Source: Maccoyibacter intestinihominis
Lineage (GTDB): Bacteria; Bacillota; Clostridia; Lachnospirales; Lachnospiraceae
NCBI RefSeq assembly: GCF_040096355.1
Contig: NZ_JBBMEX010000002.1
Span: 186,001 to 250,000 of the forward strand
DNA: 64,000 nucleotides
Direction of reading: 5' to 3'
Below, in pieces: positions 52,201 through 61,336 of this stretch; within the stretch, counting starts at the first letter, position 1; every line of letters begins with the position of its first letter. Below the pieces are notes generated by a model. It worked only from the letters and a program-made list of their open reading frames with translations, was not told where the DNA came from and did not search any database. Position numbers and translations under genes: made by a program.

Positions 52201-55200
52201 TTCAGAAAAAAGCAGAGCCTTCGATTGGGGAGCCAATCTGGACTTATACAGGGCTTACGGAAGACATGGTACCGGTAAATGAGTATTATCTGGAACACCC
52301 GGAAATGATGCTTGGGAAAATGGTCTGGTTTGAACAGTTTTTCGGGAAAGATTCCAAATATACAGCCCTGGTCAATGAAGCGGAAGACTTTGACCTGGAA
52401 AAAAGAATTTTGGACGCAGTTGGAGAGCTTCCTAAAAACTGTTATGAAGAAAGCATAGCAGAAAAAAAGAAGGAAGAGCAGGACGTCTTAGCTGCTTCCC
52501 CAAAGATACCTAATTATACGTTTACGGTGATACAGGACGAAGTATATTACCGGGAAGGGGAGTCTTTATACCGGAGTCAGGCAAAGGAAAGTGTGAAGCG
52601 CCGGATACGTGCCATGCATAAAATCCGCCTTCTGGTGCGTGAAATTTTACAGATACAGCAGGAAAATTGTTCTGACCAGGAACTGAAAAAGGCACAGGAA
52701 CAGTTAAACCGTTTGTATGATGCCTTTGTGAAAACGCATGGATATTTCTGTGACCGGACAAATAAAATGGCGTTCCGGCAGGACAATGATTACCCCCTGC
52801 TATCTTCCCTGGAAGTGGTTGATGAGGACAAAAACGTAACCAAAGCCGATATTTTTTACAAAAGGACCATACGCCCCAGAGATGTGATAGACAAAGTGGA
52901 AAATGCCCAGGAAGCATTGCATATCAGTCTGTCAGAATATAACCGGGTGGATATTCCCTATATGCTCTCTCTTTATCTGGGAAACAGGAAAGAAATGCTC
53001 CAGGAATTAAAAGGGTTAATCTACCAGAACCCGGTACTGGCAAAAGAAGAAGATCCCAATGCAGGGTGGGAAACCGCAGATGAGTATTTAAGCGGAAATG
53101 TGCGGCAGAAGCTCCGTACTGCTAGGATTTATGCGCAGAACAATCCCTTGTTTGTAGACAACGTGGAAGCACTGGAAAAGGTACAGCCAAAAGAACTGAC
53201 AGCGCCTGAGATCAGTGTAAAACTGGGAACAACCTGGATTGAAAATGAGGATTACGAACAGTTTATATATGAGCTTTTGGAAATCCCGGAGAGCAACCAG
53301 AGAAACTATTGCGCTCATAGTGGCCATGCCCTCAAGATTGAGCGCTTAGATGCAGATATGTCTTACCATATTGACAGGGGAAATTTTTTTGGAGGAACCA
53401 TTCGTACCAGGGAAACCTATGGCACAAGATTTATGGATGCGATCAGCATTATAGAGGAACTGTTAAACAGCCGGATTGTGACCATACGGGACCGGGTGCA
53501 GGAAGGGGAAAAGGTGCGTTATGTGATTAATCGGAAGGAAACCATGCTTGCCAGGGATAAGGCGGAGCAGATAAAAGAAGCCTTCCGGGACTGGATTTTT
53601 AAGGAACCAGAGCGCAGAAAAAAATATGTGGATTTTTACAATGAAACCTTTAACTGCGACAGACAACGAAGCTATGATGGCTCTTATTTAAAACTGCCGG
53701 GACTGAACCCTTTGTTAAAACTGCGTCCTTATCAGAAAAATGCTGTAGCAAGGGCATTGCTGTGTGGAGGGAACACCTTGCTTGCCCATACGGTAGGCAC
53801 TGGTAAATCTCTGGAAATGATCTGTATCTGTATGGAGATGAGGAGGCTGGGGCTGGCAACGAAACCCCTTCTTACGGTTCCCAACCACCTGACCTTCCAG
53901 ATGGGGGCAGAATTTTTGCGGGCCTACCCAGATGCGAAGATCCTGATTACCAGAAAAGAAGATTTTCAGAAGGAAAACCGCAGGCGCATGATTGCCAGAA
54001 TGGCAACAGGGGATTATGACTGTATTATTATCGGACATACGCAGTTCCAGAGAATTGCCATTTCCCCTGACCGGCAAAGAGCCATGATAGAAGAACAGGC
54101 AGAGCAACTGGTAGAAGCCATTAACCAGGCAAGGGAAGAAGCAGGAAAGAACTGGTCCATAAAGCAGATGGAAAGCAGAAAGAAAAAACTGTTGCAGAAA
54201 ATCGAAGAACTGAACAATGAAGAAATCAAAGATGATGTGATGTACTTTGAAGAAACAGGCGTAGATGCCTTATTTGTAGACGAAGCGCACCTGTTCAAGA
54301 ACTTGGAAATTTTTACGAAAATGAACAATGTTGCGGGTCTGGGTTCCAGCGGTTCCCAGAGGGCTATGGATATGCGTATGAAAATCCAGTATATCAACGA
54401 AAAAAATCAGGGAAGGGGCGTCATTATGGCAACGGGAACCCCTCTGTCAAACTCAATGGTGGAACTTTATGTGATGCAGTTATATCTGCAGGAAAGGCGG
54501 CTTCACGAAAAGGGGATTTACCATTTTGATGCATGGGCTTCTGTGTTTGGGGAAGTTACCAGCTCTTTGGAACTGGCACCGGAAGGTACTGGTTACCGGA
54601 TGCGGACCAGGTTTAATAAGTTTATCAATCTGCCGGAACTGATACACCTGTTTAAAGAAATAGCAGACATTATTCTGCCTGATATGCTAGATATTAAGCG
54701 GCCAGAATTAAAGGACGGAAAATATAAGGTTGTAGTATCGGAAGCCTCTGATTATGTCAAAGAACGTATGCAGGAAATGGTGGAAAGGGCAGAAGCAATC
54801 CATAGAGGTGTGGTAGATCCAAAGGACGACAATATGCTCCGGATTACCGGGGAAGCAAGGCTTTTGGGTACAGATCCCCGGCTTTTGGACAGTTATGCTC
54901 CGGTAGATTCGGATTCCAAACTGAATAAAGCAGTAGAAAACATTTACCAGGAATATGTACAGTCCCAGGAACAGAAAGGAACCCAGATTGTTTTTTCGGA
55001 TATTGGGACACCCGGACCTGGGAAAGCGTTTACCGTCTATGATTATTTAAAACAGGAACTGATTACCAGAGGTGTTCCAGAGGAAGAAATCTGTTTTATC
55101 CATGATGCAAAAACAGATGAACAGAGGGACCGTATGTTTTCCGATGTCAGAGCCGGAAGGAAACGGATTATTATAGGAAGTACCGAAAAACTGGGAGTAG

Positions 55201-56177
55201 GAACCAATATCCAGACCAGAATGGTGGCGGCACATCATATCGACTGCCCCTGGAAACCCTCTGATATTGAACAGCGGGAAGGGCGTATTATCCGCCAGGG
55301 GAATGAAAATGAGGAAGTCAATATTTACCGCTATGTAACAAAGGGTTCTTTTGATGCTTATTTATGGGGCATTGTAGAAACAAAACAGCGGTTTATCAGC
55401 CAGGTATTTACCAGCCGGGAACTGGCAAGGATCTGTGAGGATATAGATGAAACCGTACTAAACTTTGCAGAGATTAAAGCGGTAGCTTCTGAAAATCCCC
55501 TGATTATGGAAAAAATACAAGTAGATAATGAAGTGGCACGTCTGAGAATTTTAAAAGCTGCACATGAAGGGAAACGGTTTGCTTTGCAGGATGCGGTTAC
55601 GTTCCAGTACCCGAAAAGGATACAAAGTCTGGAGAAAGAACTGCAATCGCTTCAAATGGATTTGGACCGTAGGAACCAGGCTATGGAAGTACAGCCGGGG
55701 TTTGCAATCACGCTGCAGGGAAAAGTCTATGAGAAGCATAAAGAAGCAGGGGAAGTCCTGCGTGGGATTATAGAAGGTGTGACAGCTTTTACCAGGCACG
55801 AAGTCGGTATGTATAAGGGATTTCAGGTATTTGTCCAAAAGGATATGATGGAGCCGGTATTGTTCCTTCAGGGAGAGAAGGAATATAGTGTGGAGTTAAA
55901 AAGCAGTGACTCCGGCAATATGGTCCGTATGGAAAACCGCTTGAATGCCCTTGATAAAGCAGTAGAAGATGTTCAAAAAGAAATTAAGACCTGTGAAAAT
56001 GAGATAAAAAATGCAAAGCAGGAATATGCAAAGCCTTTCCCGTATGAGGAGCTTTTAAAAGAAAACATTACCCGGCAGATGGAGATTGATGCAGAACTGG
56101 AAATCAAGGACCAGGAGGAGTGTGTGGAAGTGCAGGAGGAAACCAAAAATCTTCCATGCCAGACAGCGGTTCGGTAA
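49290..56177 (+). CDS. Giant N6-DNA methylase/SNF2 helicase polyprotein-like enzyme
   Basis: A 2,295-residue protein. Residues 1-240 are an LtrC/ArdC-like N-terminal domain (LYQLDFLNTCMVYAQRPDAS, RGSKGIAVFP). Residues 245-375 are a low-complexity linker that overlaps another gene in a second frame. The methylase core follows, with SAM motif ILEPAMGIGNFF (about 814) and catalytic NVPF (about 880, a variant of NPPY). The SNF2-type helicase has Walker A AHTVGTGKSLEM (about 1500), FVDEAHLFKN (about 1660), ATGTPLSNSMVELY and motif VI QREGRIIRQGNEN (about 1993). A coiled-coil tail ends it. Such fusions occur in many large conjugative elements and probably protect or process incoming DNA. Confidence 0.88.
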   Translation: MKHITKVRELYEETIHWISESEDSWKNFLSCMGRLYQLDFLNTCMVYAQRPDASVLAGYDAWLEMDLPVARGSKGIAVFPSKIFGEGVTHVYDIQDVKGQGIRPWNWQVNGTNRRLLARELFPEIYEQEKKFKNSLDAFTRTNVWFMIEEEDEILKSLQKLAVLIGEGQEVKENQITEFLVNSVCYAVKSRCGIRDDTLDFSFICGFSENEEVLYRTGRLVSHLSGRIVLQIARTMKNIDLERRQYYGRNRRNPVQGNEWRTDTSLRGRDERGEDAGVPEPLRQDRSTGNEENGPGTIRNDAPVRETDGAAYENPDRSGGIPRETGRKFSEDLDQGGQDRPLQHVGNDQPSDTGGYGSTETGYGGDHSAQDRIKQEKTEEDTEKGTASAVPFLSGEIEPAQPENWQKEKILLEMTEQEIPYKIYEFYRNNPEETDREAYLYELYGDVKREAHTKDGILTAESGSSGFYILWSEGTSMKEAFWYWDEVSLEIGKRIEKGTYLPLLSVSEEALENGEETEEETLQPEKVQEVIEEKEPIPLEEIGIAFYKQNIQADILKKMLCLVYTTNQLPEEKDHFLKMLLLREVPEGQPYYLVRTEHGSYELCIQENGIKITLPESQDFLQELSWDQFGGLTAHLAEEDQIAYTEDSETLEQQENMYRLLPWFPALWEEYSEILKKEELWQEGRTSVQTEGKEEAGDYYYPEGWLQFTGGDKSRYQKNIRAIRILKTLEQEERNATKEEQEILAGYVGWGGLPNAFNSKRPEWKKEYQELKELLTAEEYAQARASVNSSFYTPPEVVRGVYKALEQFGFQKGKILEPAMGIGNFFHGLPESMQKSQLYGVEIDAISGRIAQKLHPSASIQIKGFEKTEFEDNSFDVIVGNVPFGDFRLYDPRYKKMKLKVHDYFIRKSMDLLRPGGILAVVTSKGTLDKNDSAVRKNLAEQADLLGAVRLPADSFGKSANTAVTSDLLFFQKKAEPSIGEPIWTYTGLTEDMVPVNEYYLEHPEMMLGKMVWFEQFFGKDSKYTALVNEAEDFDLEKRILDAVGELPKNCYEESIAEKKKEEQDVLAASPKIPNYTFTVIQDEVYYREGESLYRSQAKESVKRRIRAMHKIRLLVREILQIQQENCSDQELKKAQEQLNRLYDAFVKTHGYFCDRTNKMAFRQDNDYPLLSSLEVVDEDKNVTKADIFYKRTIRPRDVIDKVENAQEALHISLSEYNRVDIPYMLSLYLGNRKEMLQELKGLIYQNPVLAKEEDPNAGWETADEYLSGNVRQKLRTARIYAQNNPLFVDNVEALEKVQPKELTAPEISVKLGTTWIENEDYEQFIYELLEIPESNQRNYCAHSGHALKIERLDADMSYHIDRGNFFGGTIRTRETYGTRFMDAISIIEELLNSRIVTIRDRVQEGEKVRYVINRKETMLARDKAEQIKEAFRDWIFKEPERRKKYVDFYNETFNCDRQRSYDGSYLKLPGLNPLLKLRPYQKNAVARALLCGGNTLLAHTVGTGKSLEMICICMEMRRLGLATKPLLTVPNHLTFQMGAEFLRAYPDAKILITRKEDFQKENRRRMIARMATGDYDCIIIGHTQFQRIAISPDRQRAMIEEQAEQLVEAINQAREEAGKNWSIKQMESRKKKLLQKIEELNNEEIKDDVMYFEETGVDALFVDEAHLFKNLEIFTKMNNVAGLGSSGSQRAMDMRMKIQYINEKNQGRGVIMATGTPLSNSMVELYVMQLYLQERRLHEKGIYHFDAWASVFGEVTSSLELAPEGTGYRMRTRFNKFINLPELIHLFKEIADIILPDMLDIKRPELKDGKYKVVVSEASDYVKERMQEMVERAEAIHRGVVDPKDDNMLRITGEARLLGTDPRLLDSYAPVDSDSKLNKAVENIYQEYVQSQEQKGTQIVFSDIGTPGPGKAFTVYDYLKQELITRGVPEEEICFIHDAKTDEQRDRMFSDVRAGRKRIIIGSTEKLGVGTNIQTRMVAAHHIDCPWKPSDIEQREGRIIRQGNENEEVNIYRYVTKGSFDAYLWGIVETKQRFISQVFTSRELARICEDIDETVLNFAEIKAVASENPLIMEKIQVDNEVARLRILKAAHEGKRFALQDAVTFQYPKRIQSLEKELQSLQMDLDRRNQAMEVQPGFAITLQGKVYEKHKEAGEVLRGIIEGVTAFTRHEVGMYKGFQVFVQKDMMEPVLFLQGEKEYSVELKSSDSGNMVRMENRLNALDKAVEDVQKEIKTCENEIKNAKQEYAKPFPYEELLKENITRQMEIDAELEIKDQEECVEVQEETKNLPCQTAVR
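50029..50409 (+). CDS. tnpV: TnpV-like protein encoded inside the methylase/helicase gene in another frame
   Basis: A 126-residue frame, +1 relative to the giant gene. Its ATG 50029 is preceded by GAAAGGAGG at 50013-50021, an excellent ribosome binding site in the middle of a coding region. The protein resembles TnpV of Tn1549-like elements: MNGVQIPVLEGVMSEEKM, SLNRYGRIAAQEMKR, YEMMLLSGKLMERLMKIQTE and a final helix QKQVMEEIIQLRIG. In this stretch the giant protein is unusually rich in Gly, Arg, Asp and Glu (NRRNPVQGNEWRTDTSLRGR), as expected when another frame dictates the sequence. TnpV function is unknown. Confidence 0.72.
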   Translation: MEGIAGIQYREMNGVQIPVLEGVMSEEKMLASLNRYGRIAAQEMKRTDQAQYEMMLLSGKLMERLMKIQTEAEEYHEKLAESFLKTWTREDRIDPYNTLEMTNLRIQADMEAQKQVMEEIIQLRIG

Positions 56178-56208
56178 AGAAAAGTAGAGTAGAAAAGGAG
56201 ATCACAAT

Positions 56209-56820
56209 ATGGAATATAATATCAGAGTATATAAACCGGAATTGAAACAGGAAGAAGGAAAGATCAATAATCTGAAAGGATTTGCTACCATTACCTTTGA
56301 TGAGGCCTTCTGTGTGAAAAGTCTTGCAATTAAAGAGTCCTCGAAAGGAAATCTGTACCTCGATATGCCCCGTTACAGAGATTACGAAACAGGGGAGTAT
56401 GTTCCTTTTTTTCGGTTTACCGATAAGGAATTTCAAAAGGAAGTGTTGGATACTGTAAGGGAAGCCTATGAGAATATGACAGAAACTAAAACAGACTGTA
56501 AGGGCAGTTGGGGAGAGGAAGAACTGTATTACAATCTGAGTGTAAATCCGGTACAGGGAAGCGATACCTTTAAGGCAGATGTTGCCATTCGTCTGCAGGA
56601 CGTATTGGCAATCCAGCAGCTTCATGTGATCCAGGCATGGAACGGAAAAACCTTTGTAGGTATGCCCCAGAAAAATTCTGCAAAAGGAGAACGGGAGGAC
56701 ATTGCCCATGCAGTTAATGCAGAATTTAAGGCAGATCTGGAAAGTGCAATCATGGACGAATACAATAAAAAGATGGAATATGCCAAAAGCCAGAAACAGC
56801 AGCGAAGAAACGGGAGGTAA
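56209..56820 (+). CDS. Tandem SpoVG-like protein
   Basis: A 203-residue protein with two SpoVG-type halves. The first has INNLKGFATITFDEAFCVKS and NLYLDMPRYRDYETGEYVPF; the second has FKADVAIRLQDVLAIQQLHV and KTFVGMPQKNSAKGEREDIA then HAVNAEFK. The second half keeps the MP-x(n)-EDIAHAVN pattern of SpoVG closely. SpoVG is a small RNA/DNA-binding regulator; element-borne double versions have no known role. AAAGGAGATC precedes the ATG. Confidence 0.75.
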   Translation: MEYNIRVYKPELKQEEGKINNLKGFATITFDEAFCVKSLAIKESSKGNLYLDMPRYRDYETGEYVPFFRFTDKEFQKEVLDTVREAYENMTETKTDCKGSWGEEELYYNLSVNPVQGSDTFKADVAIRLQDVLAIQQLHVIQAWNGKTFVGMPQKNSAKGEREDIAHAVNAEFKADLESAIMDEYNKKMEYAKSQKQQRRNGR

Positions 56821-56899
56821 GAAAAGTCCAGAAAAATATATGGTGTTTTCCGATAAAGAGTGATACAATAAAGAAAATATCGTATTAGGAGGAGCAGAT

Positions 56900-57139
56900 A
56901 TGCCAAGACGCAAAAAAATGGAGAATATATCTCTGGAGGAGCAGCTAGTAACTGTAGAACAGGAGATTAAAACAACAGAGGCAGAATTAAAAGAACTGCG
57001 TCTGAAAGCAAAGGACCTCAGGAAGAAAATCGAAGATAAACAGAAAGATGAGATATTTAGCGCATTGATTGCTTCCGGAAAAACTGTGGAAGAGGTAATG
57101 AAGTATTTAAAATCTGGTAATGAAGAAAAGGCTGAATAA
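56900..57139 (+). CDS. DUF4315-like coiled-coil protein
   Basis: A 79-residue protein with a long coiled coil (LVTVEQEIKTTEAELKELRL) and a short C-terminal motif (LIASGKTVEEVMKYLKSG). It resembles DUF4315 proteins, which are common in Tn1549-like elements. AGGAGGAGC precedes the ATG, and a possible promoter with TACAAT lies near 56863. A terminator follows. It is the last backbone gene before the AT-rich cargo. Confidence 0.65.
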   Translation: MPRRKKMENISLEEQLVTVEQEIKTTEAELKELRLKAKDLRKKIEDKQKDEIFSALIASGKTVEEVMKYLKSGNEEKAE

Positions 57140-57147
57140 GATAAGAG

Positions 57148-57194
57148 AAAATGCCGTTACGGGTGATGATAAAAACCTGTAGCGGCATTTTTTA
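57148..57194 (+). terminator. Terminator closing the transfer/backbone region
   Basis: AAATGCCGTTACGGGT (57148-57163 approx.) pairs with ACCTGTAGCGGCATTT (57175-57190) with one wobble, followed by T's. It separates the ICE backbone from the RiPP cargo. Confidence 0.8.
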
Positions 57195-57343
57195 TGTAAA
57201 AGCTTTGAAATTTCAAATATTAGTTTACTACGAAAAATGTGATTTACTATATTTTGTTTGATAAGTGATATTTGTGGGAGAAAATTATCATGAAGTGCTA
57301 AAATGGTAATTGGCTAATGAATATATAAAATTGTTTGTAAGAA

Positions 57344-57372
57344 TTGAAGTTGGCGTAAATATGGAATATAAT
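57344..57372 (+). promoter_or_regulatory. Promoter of the two-component genes
   Basis: TTGAAG (57344-57349), a 17-base spacer and TATAAT (57367-57372), about 97 bases before the response regulator start. The 270-base gap around it is very AT-rich and holds no gene. Confidence 0.65.
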
Positions 57373-57468
57373 AGTTATATCAAACAAATTCAATATTATA
57401 GAAATATGAAAAGAAGAAAAGTTCATTTCAAGTACAAAAACTGTTATGCGACAAAATGGAGGTGAAAT

Positions 57469-58155
57469 ATGTTTACTATTTTAATTGTAGAAGATTCTAA
57501 AGAAATTTTAGATTTGATGGTTTTACATTTAGAAGATAAATATAATTTAATTAAAGCAGAAGATGGCATTAATGCAATAAAAATTGCTAAAAAAGAAAAA
57601 ATTGATTTGCTTATTTTAGATATTATGTTGCCATTAGTAAATGGTTATGAGTGTATGAAAGCAATAAGAGAAAAAAAGAATATTCCTATTATTATTGTAT
57701 CAGCTAAAAGTACAGATGAAGATAAGATTATTGGATTGCAAAAAGGTGCTGATGATTATTTAGCAAAACCATTTAATCCATTAGAGTTGGTAGCAAGGGT
57801 CGATGCTCAACTTAGAAGATTTTATGAATTTGGTAGTGCAGAGGAAATTCAAGAAGAAGTTATCTGTTTTCAGAATCTAAAATTGGACTGTAAAGAATGT
57901 TGCTTATATAAAGATGAAGAAAAAATATGTTTGACAAATAAGGAATATAAACTTTTGAAATTACTGATGAATAATCCAAAACGGGTTTTTACTAAAAAGG
58001 CTATTTTTGAAGCTGTATGGGAAGACGAGTATTTATATGATAGTAATACAATAATGGTTTATATTAGTAAATTAAGGGACTATATAGAAGAAGATTCTAA
58101 AAATCCTCAGTTTATTATTACAGTAAGGGGGTTAGGATATAAATTTGGAAAATAG
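57469..58155 (+). CDS. OmpR-family response regulator of the RiPP locus
   Basis: A 228-residue response regulator. The receiver domain (1-120) has IVEDSKEI, the phosphoacceptor Asp in LLILDIMLPLVNGYE (about residue 53), VSAKSTDEDKI and DDYLAKPFNPLEL. The winged-helix DNA-binding domain follows at about 130-226 (LTNKEYKLLKLLMNNPKRVF, FIITVRGLGYKFG). GGAGG precedes the ATG. It overlaps the sensor kinase gene by 11 bases. Likely targets are the ABC genes and the peptide operon downstream, as in LanRK/BceRS-type systems (inference). Confidence 0.92.
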   Translation: MFTILIVEDSKEILDLMVLHLEDKYNLIKAEDGINAIKIAKKEKIDLLILDIMLPLVNGYECMKAIREKKNIPIIIVSAKSTDEDKIIGLQKGADDYLAKPFNPLELVARVDAQLRRFYEFGSAEEIQEEVICFQNLKLDCKECCLYKDEEKICLTNKEYKLLKLLMNNPKRVFTKKAIFEAVWEDEYLYDSNTIMVYISKLRDYIEEDSKNPQFIITVRGLGYKFGK

Positions 58156-59554
58156 AAAGAAGAAACTAGAAGTAACGCTTATAAAAAACTTTTGTTTTTT
58201 TTCAATAGTGATTGTTATTATATTTGCAATCGTGGCGAGTGTAATAAGTGTATTTAATAACTCAAAAATTGTTAATACATTAGAGGAAAAGTATATTGTC
58301 AGTTGTGAGGGAAAAAGCCGATATGAAGATATAGATATTTCAGAGTTAAAAAGAAATGGTGCATGGTTTGAAATATTGAATACAGATTACGAAAGACAAT
58401 ATCCGAGAGCAGAATATAAAAAATACACTAGCATAGAAATTATAGATATTGTAAATGGTAATTATGAAATTGATGGAAAAAAATATAGAGGGATTGTTAA
58501 AAAGTTTTATGATGAACAGAACAGACAGCGAATACAGGTAACTTTTTTTCCGATAGATTTCTTGCGAGTAACGCCAACCATAAACATTCCTTTAGAGGCA
58601 GAATCAATTCACTTTTTAGGGATTTATATAGTAGGTATTATTTTATTTGGAATTGGGTATTGTTTAACCGTTTTTTGTGTGTCTAAGAAAATAAAGGTAG
58701 AATTGACCAAGCCAATCAATTTATTAAAAGAAGCAATGAAAGAATTAGGAAGTGGGAATTATAAAAAAAGACTATCTTTTAAAGCAGAGTATGAATTTGT
58801 GGAGATGGCAAATTCTTTTAATTGTATGGCGCAAGAAATGGAAGATGCTGTAAAACAAAAAGAAGAAGAAGAACGGTTGAGGAGACAATTGATCTCGGAT
58901 ATTGGTCATGATATAAGAACACCTTTAACAGTTGTTCAAGGATATTTACTAACTGTTATAAATGATTTAGAAAATAGCAAAAGTAAGAACATAGAATATT
59001 TGAAGCGTTGTTTTGAAAGCAGTGTTGAAATGGAGCAGTTACTTCAGCAATTAAGCGATTATAATAGGATGTTTCGAGTCGATTACAAATTAAACAAAGA
59101 ATTAGTGGATTTTACTGAGTTTGTGAAAAATATTTTGGCAGATCAATACCATTATATTGAGGTAAATAAAAACATTTTGAGAGTGGAGGTTGATGAGGAG
59201 GAAAGAAATATCTTCATTGATAAAAGAGAAATGCGTCGAGCAATTATAAATTTACTGAATAATGCAGTACAACATAATGATGAAGATACGACTATTGAAA
59301 TTAGACTGACAGAATATGATAGAAAAATATATCTTGTTATAGCGGATGATGGGAAAAAAATTCCAAAAGATATTAGTTCGTGTATGTATGAACCATTTGT
59401 TAAAGGAGATCAATCGAGAAATGATAGTAGTAATAGTGGATTAGGACTTGCAATTGTAAAAAAAGTTCTGGATGTACATGAAGCAGCTATTTATTTTGAG
59501 CAGCCATATAAGAAATATACAAAGGCATTTATAATTGTGATGCCAGTAAAATAA
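58145..59554 (+). CDS. Sensor histidine kinase of the RiPP locus
   Basis: A 469-residue kinase with TTG start. Two membrane helices (about 15-38 and 155-178) flank an extracellular loop of about 115 residues, large enough to sense a peptide. A HAMP domain follows (LTKPINLLKEAMKELGSGNY), then the His box ISDIGHDIRTPLTVVQGYLL (about residue 255), N box INLLNNAVQHNDEDT and G boxes IADDGKKIP and SNSGLGLAIVKKV. With the regulator upstream it probably detects the locus peptide or envelope damage and induces immunity and biosynthesis. Confidence 0.92.
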   Translation: MENRKKKLEVTLIKNFCFFSIVIVIIFAIVASVISVFNNSKIVNTLEEKYIVSCEGKSRYEDIDISELKRNGAWFEILNTDYERQYPRAEYKKYTSIEIIDIVNGNYEIDGKKYRGIVKKFYDEQNRQRIQVTFFPIDFLRVTPTINIPLEAESIHFLGIYIVGIILFGIGYCLTVFCVSKKIKVELTKPINLLKEAMKELGSGNYKKRLSFKAEYEFVEMANSFNCMAQEMEDAVKQKEEEERLRRQLISDIGHDIRTPLTVVQGYLLTVINDLENSKSKNIEYLKRCFESSVEMEQLLQQLSDYNRMFRVDYKLNKELVDFTEFVKNILADQYHYIEVNKNILRVEVDEEERNIFIDKREMRRAIINLLNNAVQHNDEDTTIEIRLTEYDRKIYLVIADDGKKIPKDISSCMYEPFVKGDQSRNDSSNSGLGLAIVKKVLDVHEAAIYFEQPYKKYTKAFIIVMPVK

Positions 59555-59556
59555 CA

Positions 59557-59586
59557 TAAAAAGCAGGGCATTGTGCCCTGCTTTTT
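59557..59586 (+). terminator. Terminator after the sensor kinase
   Basis: AAAAGCAGGGCA pairs perfectly with TGCCCTGCTTTT across a three- to four-base loop (about 59558-59584) and is followed by T's. The ABC genes therefore need their own promoter; TATAGT near 59631 is a candidate. Confidence 0.85.
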
Positions 59587-59671
59587 ATGTTATTTTAAGG
59601 TTCAGATAAGATGAATTTTAAAAAAGCATGATATAGTAATACCATCAAAACAAAGAAAGACGGTGGTCATA

Positions 59672-60553
59672 ATGAATGAGGCACTTTCGATTGATAATTT
59701 GACAAAAAAATATAAAAACAAAATAGCATTGGATGATTTTTCCATGAAAATAATGCCAGGAGAGATAGTGGCACTTATAGGTGAAAATGGTGCAGGAAAG
59801 ACAACATTATTAAATTCTATTTGTGGCTTCATTAGACCTACTTCTGGAAGTATATCTTTTAAAGGAATATCTAGTGAAAAGGAAAAAACATTAGATAAAA
59901 TAGGAGTTTTAATCGAGCCTAGTTTTTTGGATTATTTGACAGCCGAAGAGAATTTACAGTATCTATCAATATTATCAGAAGACAAGAAAAATAGTACTTT
60001 AATAGAAAGTCTATTGCAGAAGACAGAACTTTCTGATAGCAAAAAAAAGAAAGTGAAAACATTCTCTTTTGGCATGAAACAGAGATTGGGATTGTGTCAA
60101 AGCCTGTTAACAGATGTGGAATTATTGATATTTGATGAACCATTTGTAGGATTAGATCCGGTTGGAAAGGAATTATTTAAAAAGGTAATTTTAGATAAGG
60201 CGCATCAAGAAAAAATCCCCGTTTTATTTTCGAGTCATGATTTAGATGATGTGGAAGAAGTATGTGACAGAGTTGTGATGGTTCGAAAAGGAAAAAAGGT
60301 TTTGGATCAGAAATTAGTGAGAGAAAAGACTTTTATTTTAAAAATTGATGGAAATATAAGCACAGAAGAGAAAAAAAAGTTGGAGTTACAAGATCCCACT
60401 ATACTTTGTGAAAAAGATTGTATTTTTTTTAAAAATGAAAAAAATATTGTTGATATTCAAAGAATATTATTACAAGAGGGGCATTATATCGTGGGAATGT
60501 CAATTCAAAATAATAATTTGAAAAAATTATTTTTGGCGGAGGAAACGATATGA
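59672..60553 (+). CDS. ABC transporter ATPase (bacitracin/lantibiotic immunity type)
   Basis: A 293-residue ATPase. Walker A is GENGAGKTTLLNSICG, the signature reads FSFGMKQRLGLCQSLL, Walker B LLIFDEPFVGLDP, and the H-loop SSHDLDDVEE. The C-terminal 80 residues are an extra domain as in BcrA/LanF-type ATPases. ATG 59672 is used; GTG 59663 is open too. The gene overlaps the permease gene by four bases. Together they probably protect the producer by removing the peptide, or export it. Confidence 0.9.
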   Translation: MNEALSIDNLTKKYKNKIALDDFSMKIMPGEIVALIGENGAGKTTLLNSICGFIRPTSGSISFKGISSEKEKTLDKIGVLIEPSFLDYLTAEENLQYLSILSEDKKNSTLIESLLQKTELSDSKKKKVKTFSFGMKQRLGLCQSLLTDVELLIFDEPFVGLDPVGKELFKKVILDKAHQEKIPVLFSSHDLDDVEEVCDRVVMVRKGKKVLDQKLVREKTFILKIDGNISTEEKKKLELQDPTILCEKDCIFFKNEKNIVDIQRILLQEGHYIVGMSIQNNNLKKLFLAEETI

Positions 60554-61323
60554 TAAATAGAAAGCAGGTAGTTTACAAAACAGAATTATATAAATTGTAT
60601 AAAAGAAAAGATACATGGATTTTTTTAACAGTGATTTTAGTTCCGATTTTATATAGTGTAGGAATTGCAAGTGGTTCAGAAATAGTTTCTTATAGCGGAA
60701 ATGGAAATATTACAGCAATCAATTTTATATCGGCGATGTTTCAAATGGCTCAATCCATGTTTATTTTTAATATTATTTTAGTTGCCATTACAAGTAGAAC
60801 ATTAGGGACTGAAATTGAAGATAAAAGTTTACGGATTTATTTGAATAAAGTAGGTGATAGAAAAAAAATCTATATAGAAAAAGTAAAGGCATTAAGCGTG
60901 TATGCTGGTGTGATTAGTGTATTATTAGTAGTTGTAGGATTGTTTTGTTATTATTTTATAATGAATGATAAAACTCCAATTGTAAATGGAGCGTTGTATG
61001 ATGAAAGAATTTCAATAGAAATTATACAGATTATTACCATATATCTTTTTTGGGTAATAACAATTTTTATCATTATGATGTTATCCATAAAGTATAGATT
61101 AGTAGTCTGCTTGGGGATTTATATGATAGGCTACATTGGGATGAATTTACTTTCTTATACGAAAGTGTTTAAATATTTTTCCCCATTGTATTATATCAAT
61201 ACTTTTACAATGATGGAAAAAGTAGTATGGACGCAGGTTTTAATAGGAGCAATTTATTTTTCTATTATAGCAGTTTTTACCACTTATTTTGGAATTAGAG
61301 AATTTAGAAACAAAGATATTTAA
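60550..61323 (+). CDS. ABC-2 type permease of the RiPP locus
   Basis: A 257-residue protein with six membrane helices (for example WIFLTVILVPILYSVGIASG, IIAVFTTYFGIREFRNKDI at the end) typical of ABC-2/LanE-G permeases. It is coupled to the ATPase by an ATGA overlap. The radical SAM gene begins 13 bases after its stop, so all three are in one operon. Confidence 0.85.
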   Translation: MINRKQVVYKTELYKLYKRKDTWIFLTVILVPILYSVGIASGSEIVSYSGNGNITAINFISAMFQMAQSMFIFNIILVAITSRTLGTEIEDKSLRIYLNKVGDRKKIYIEKVKALSVYAGVISVLLVVVGLFCYYFIMNDKTPIVNGALYDERISIEIIQIITIYLFWVITIFIIMMLSIKYRLVVCLGIYMIGYIGMNLLSYTKVFKYFSPLYYINTFTMMEKVVWTQVLIGAIYFSIIAVFTTYFGIREFRNKDI

Positions 61324-61336
61324 TTTGGAGGAAGAT

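Noticed and set aside
56104..56913. 269-codon minus-strand frame opposite the SpoVG-like gene
   Set aside because: Fully antisense to a recognised family and of shadow-like composition.
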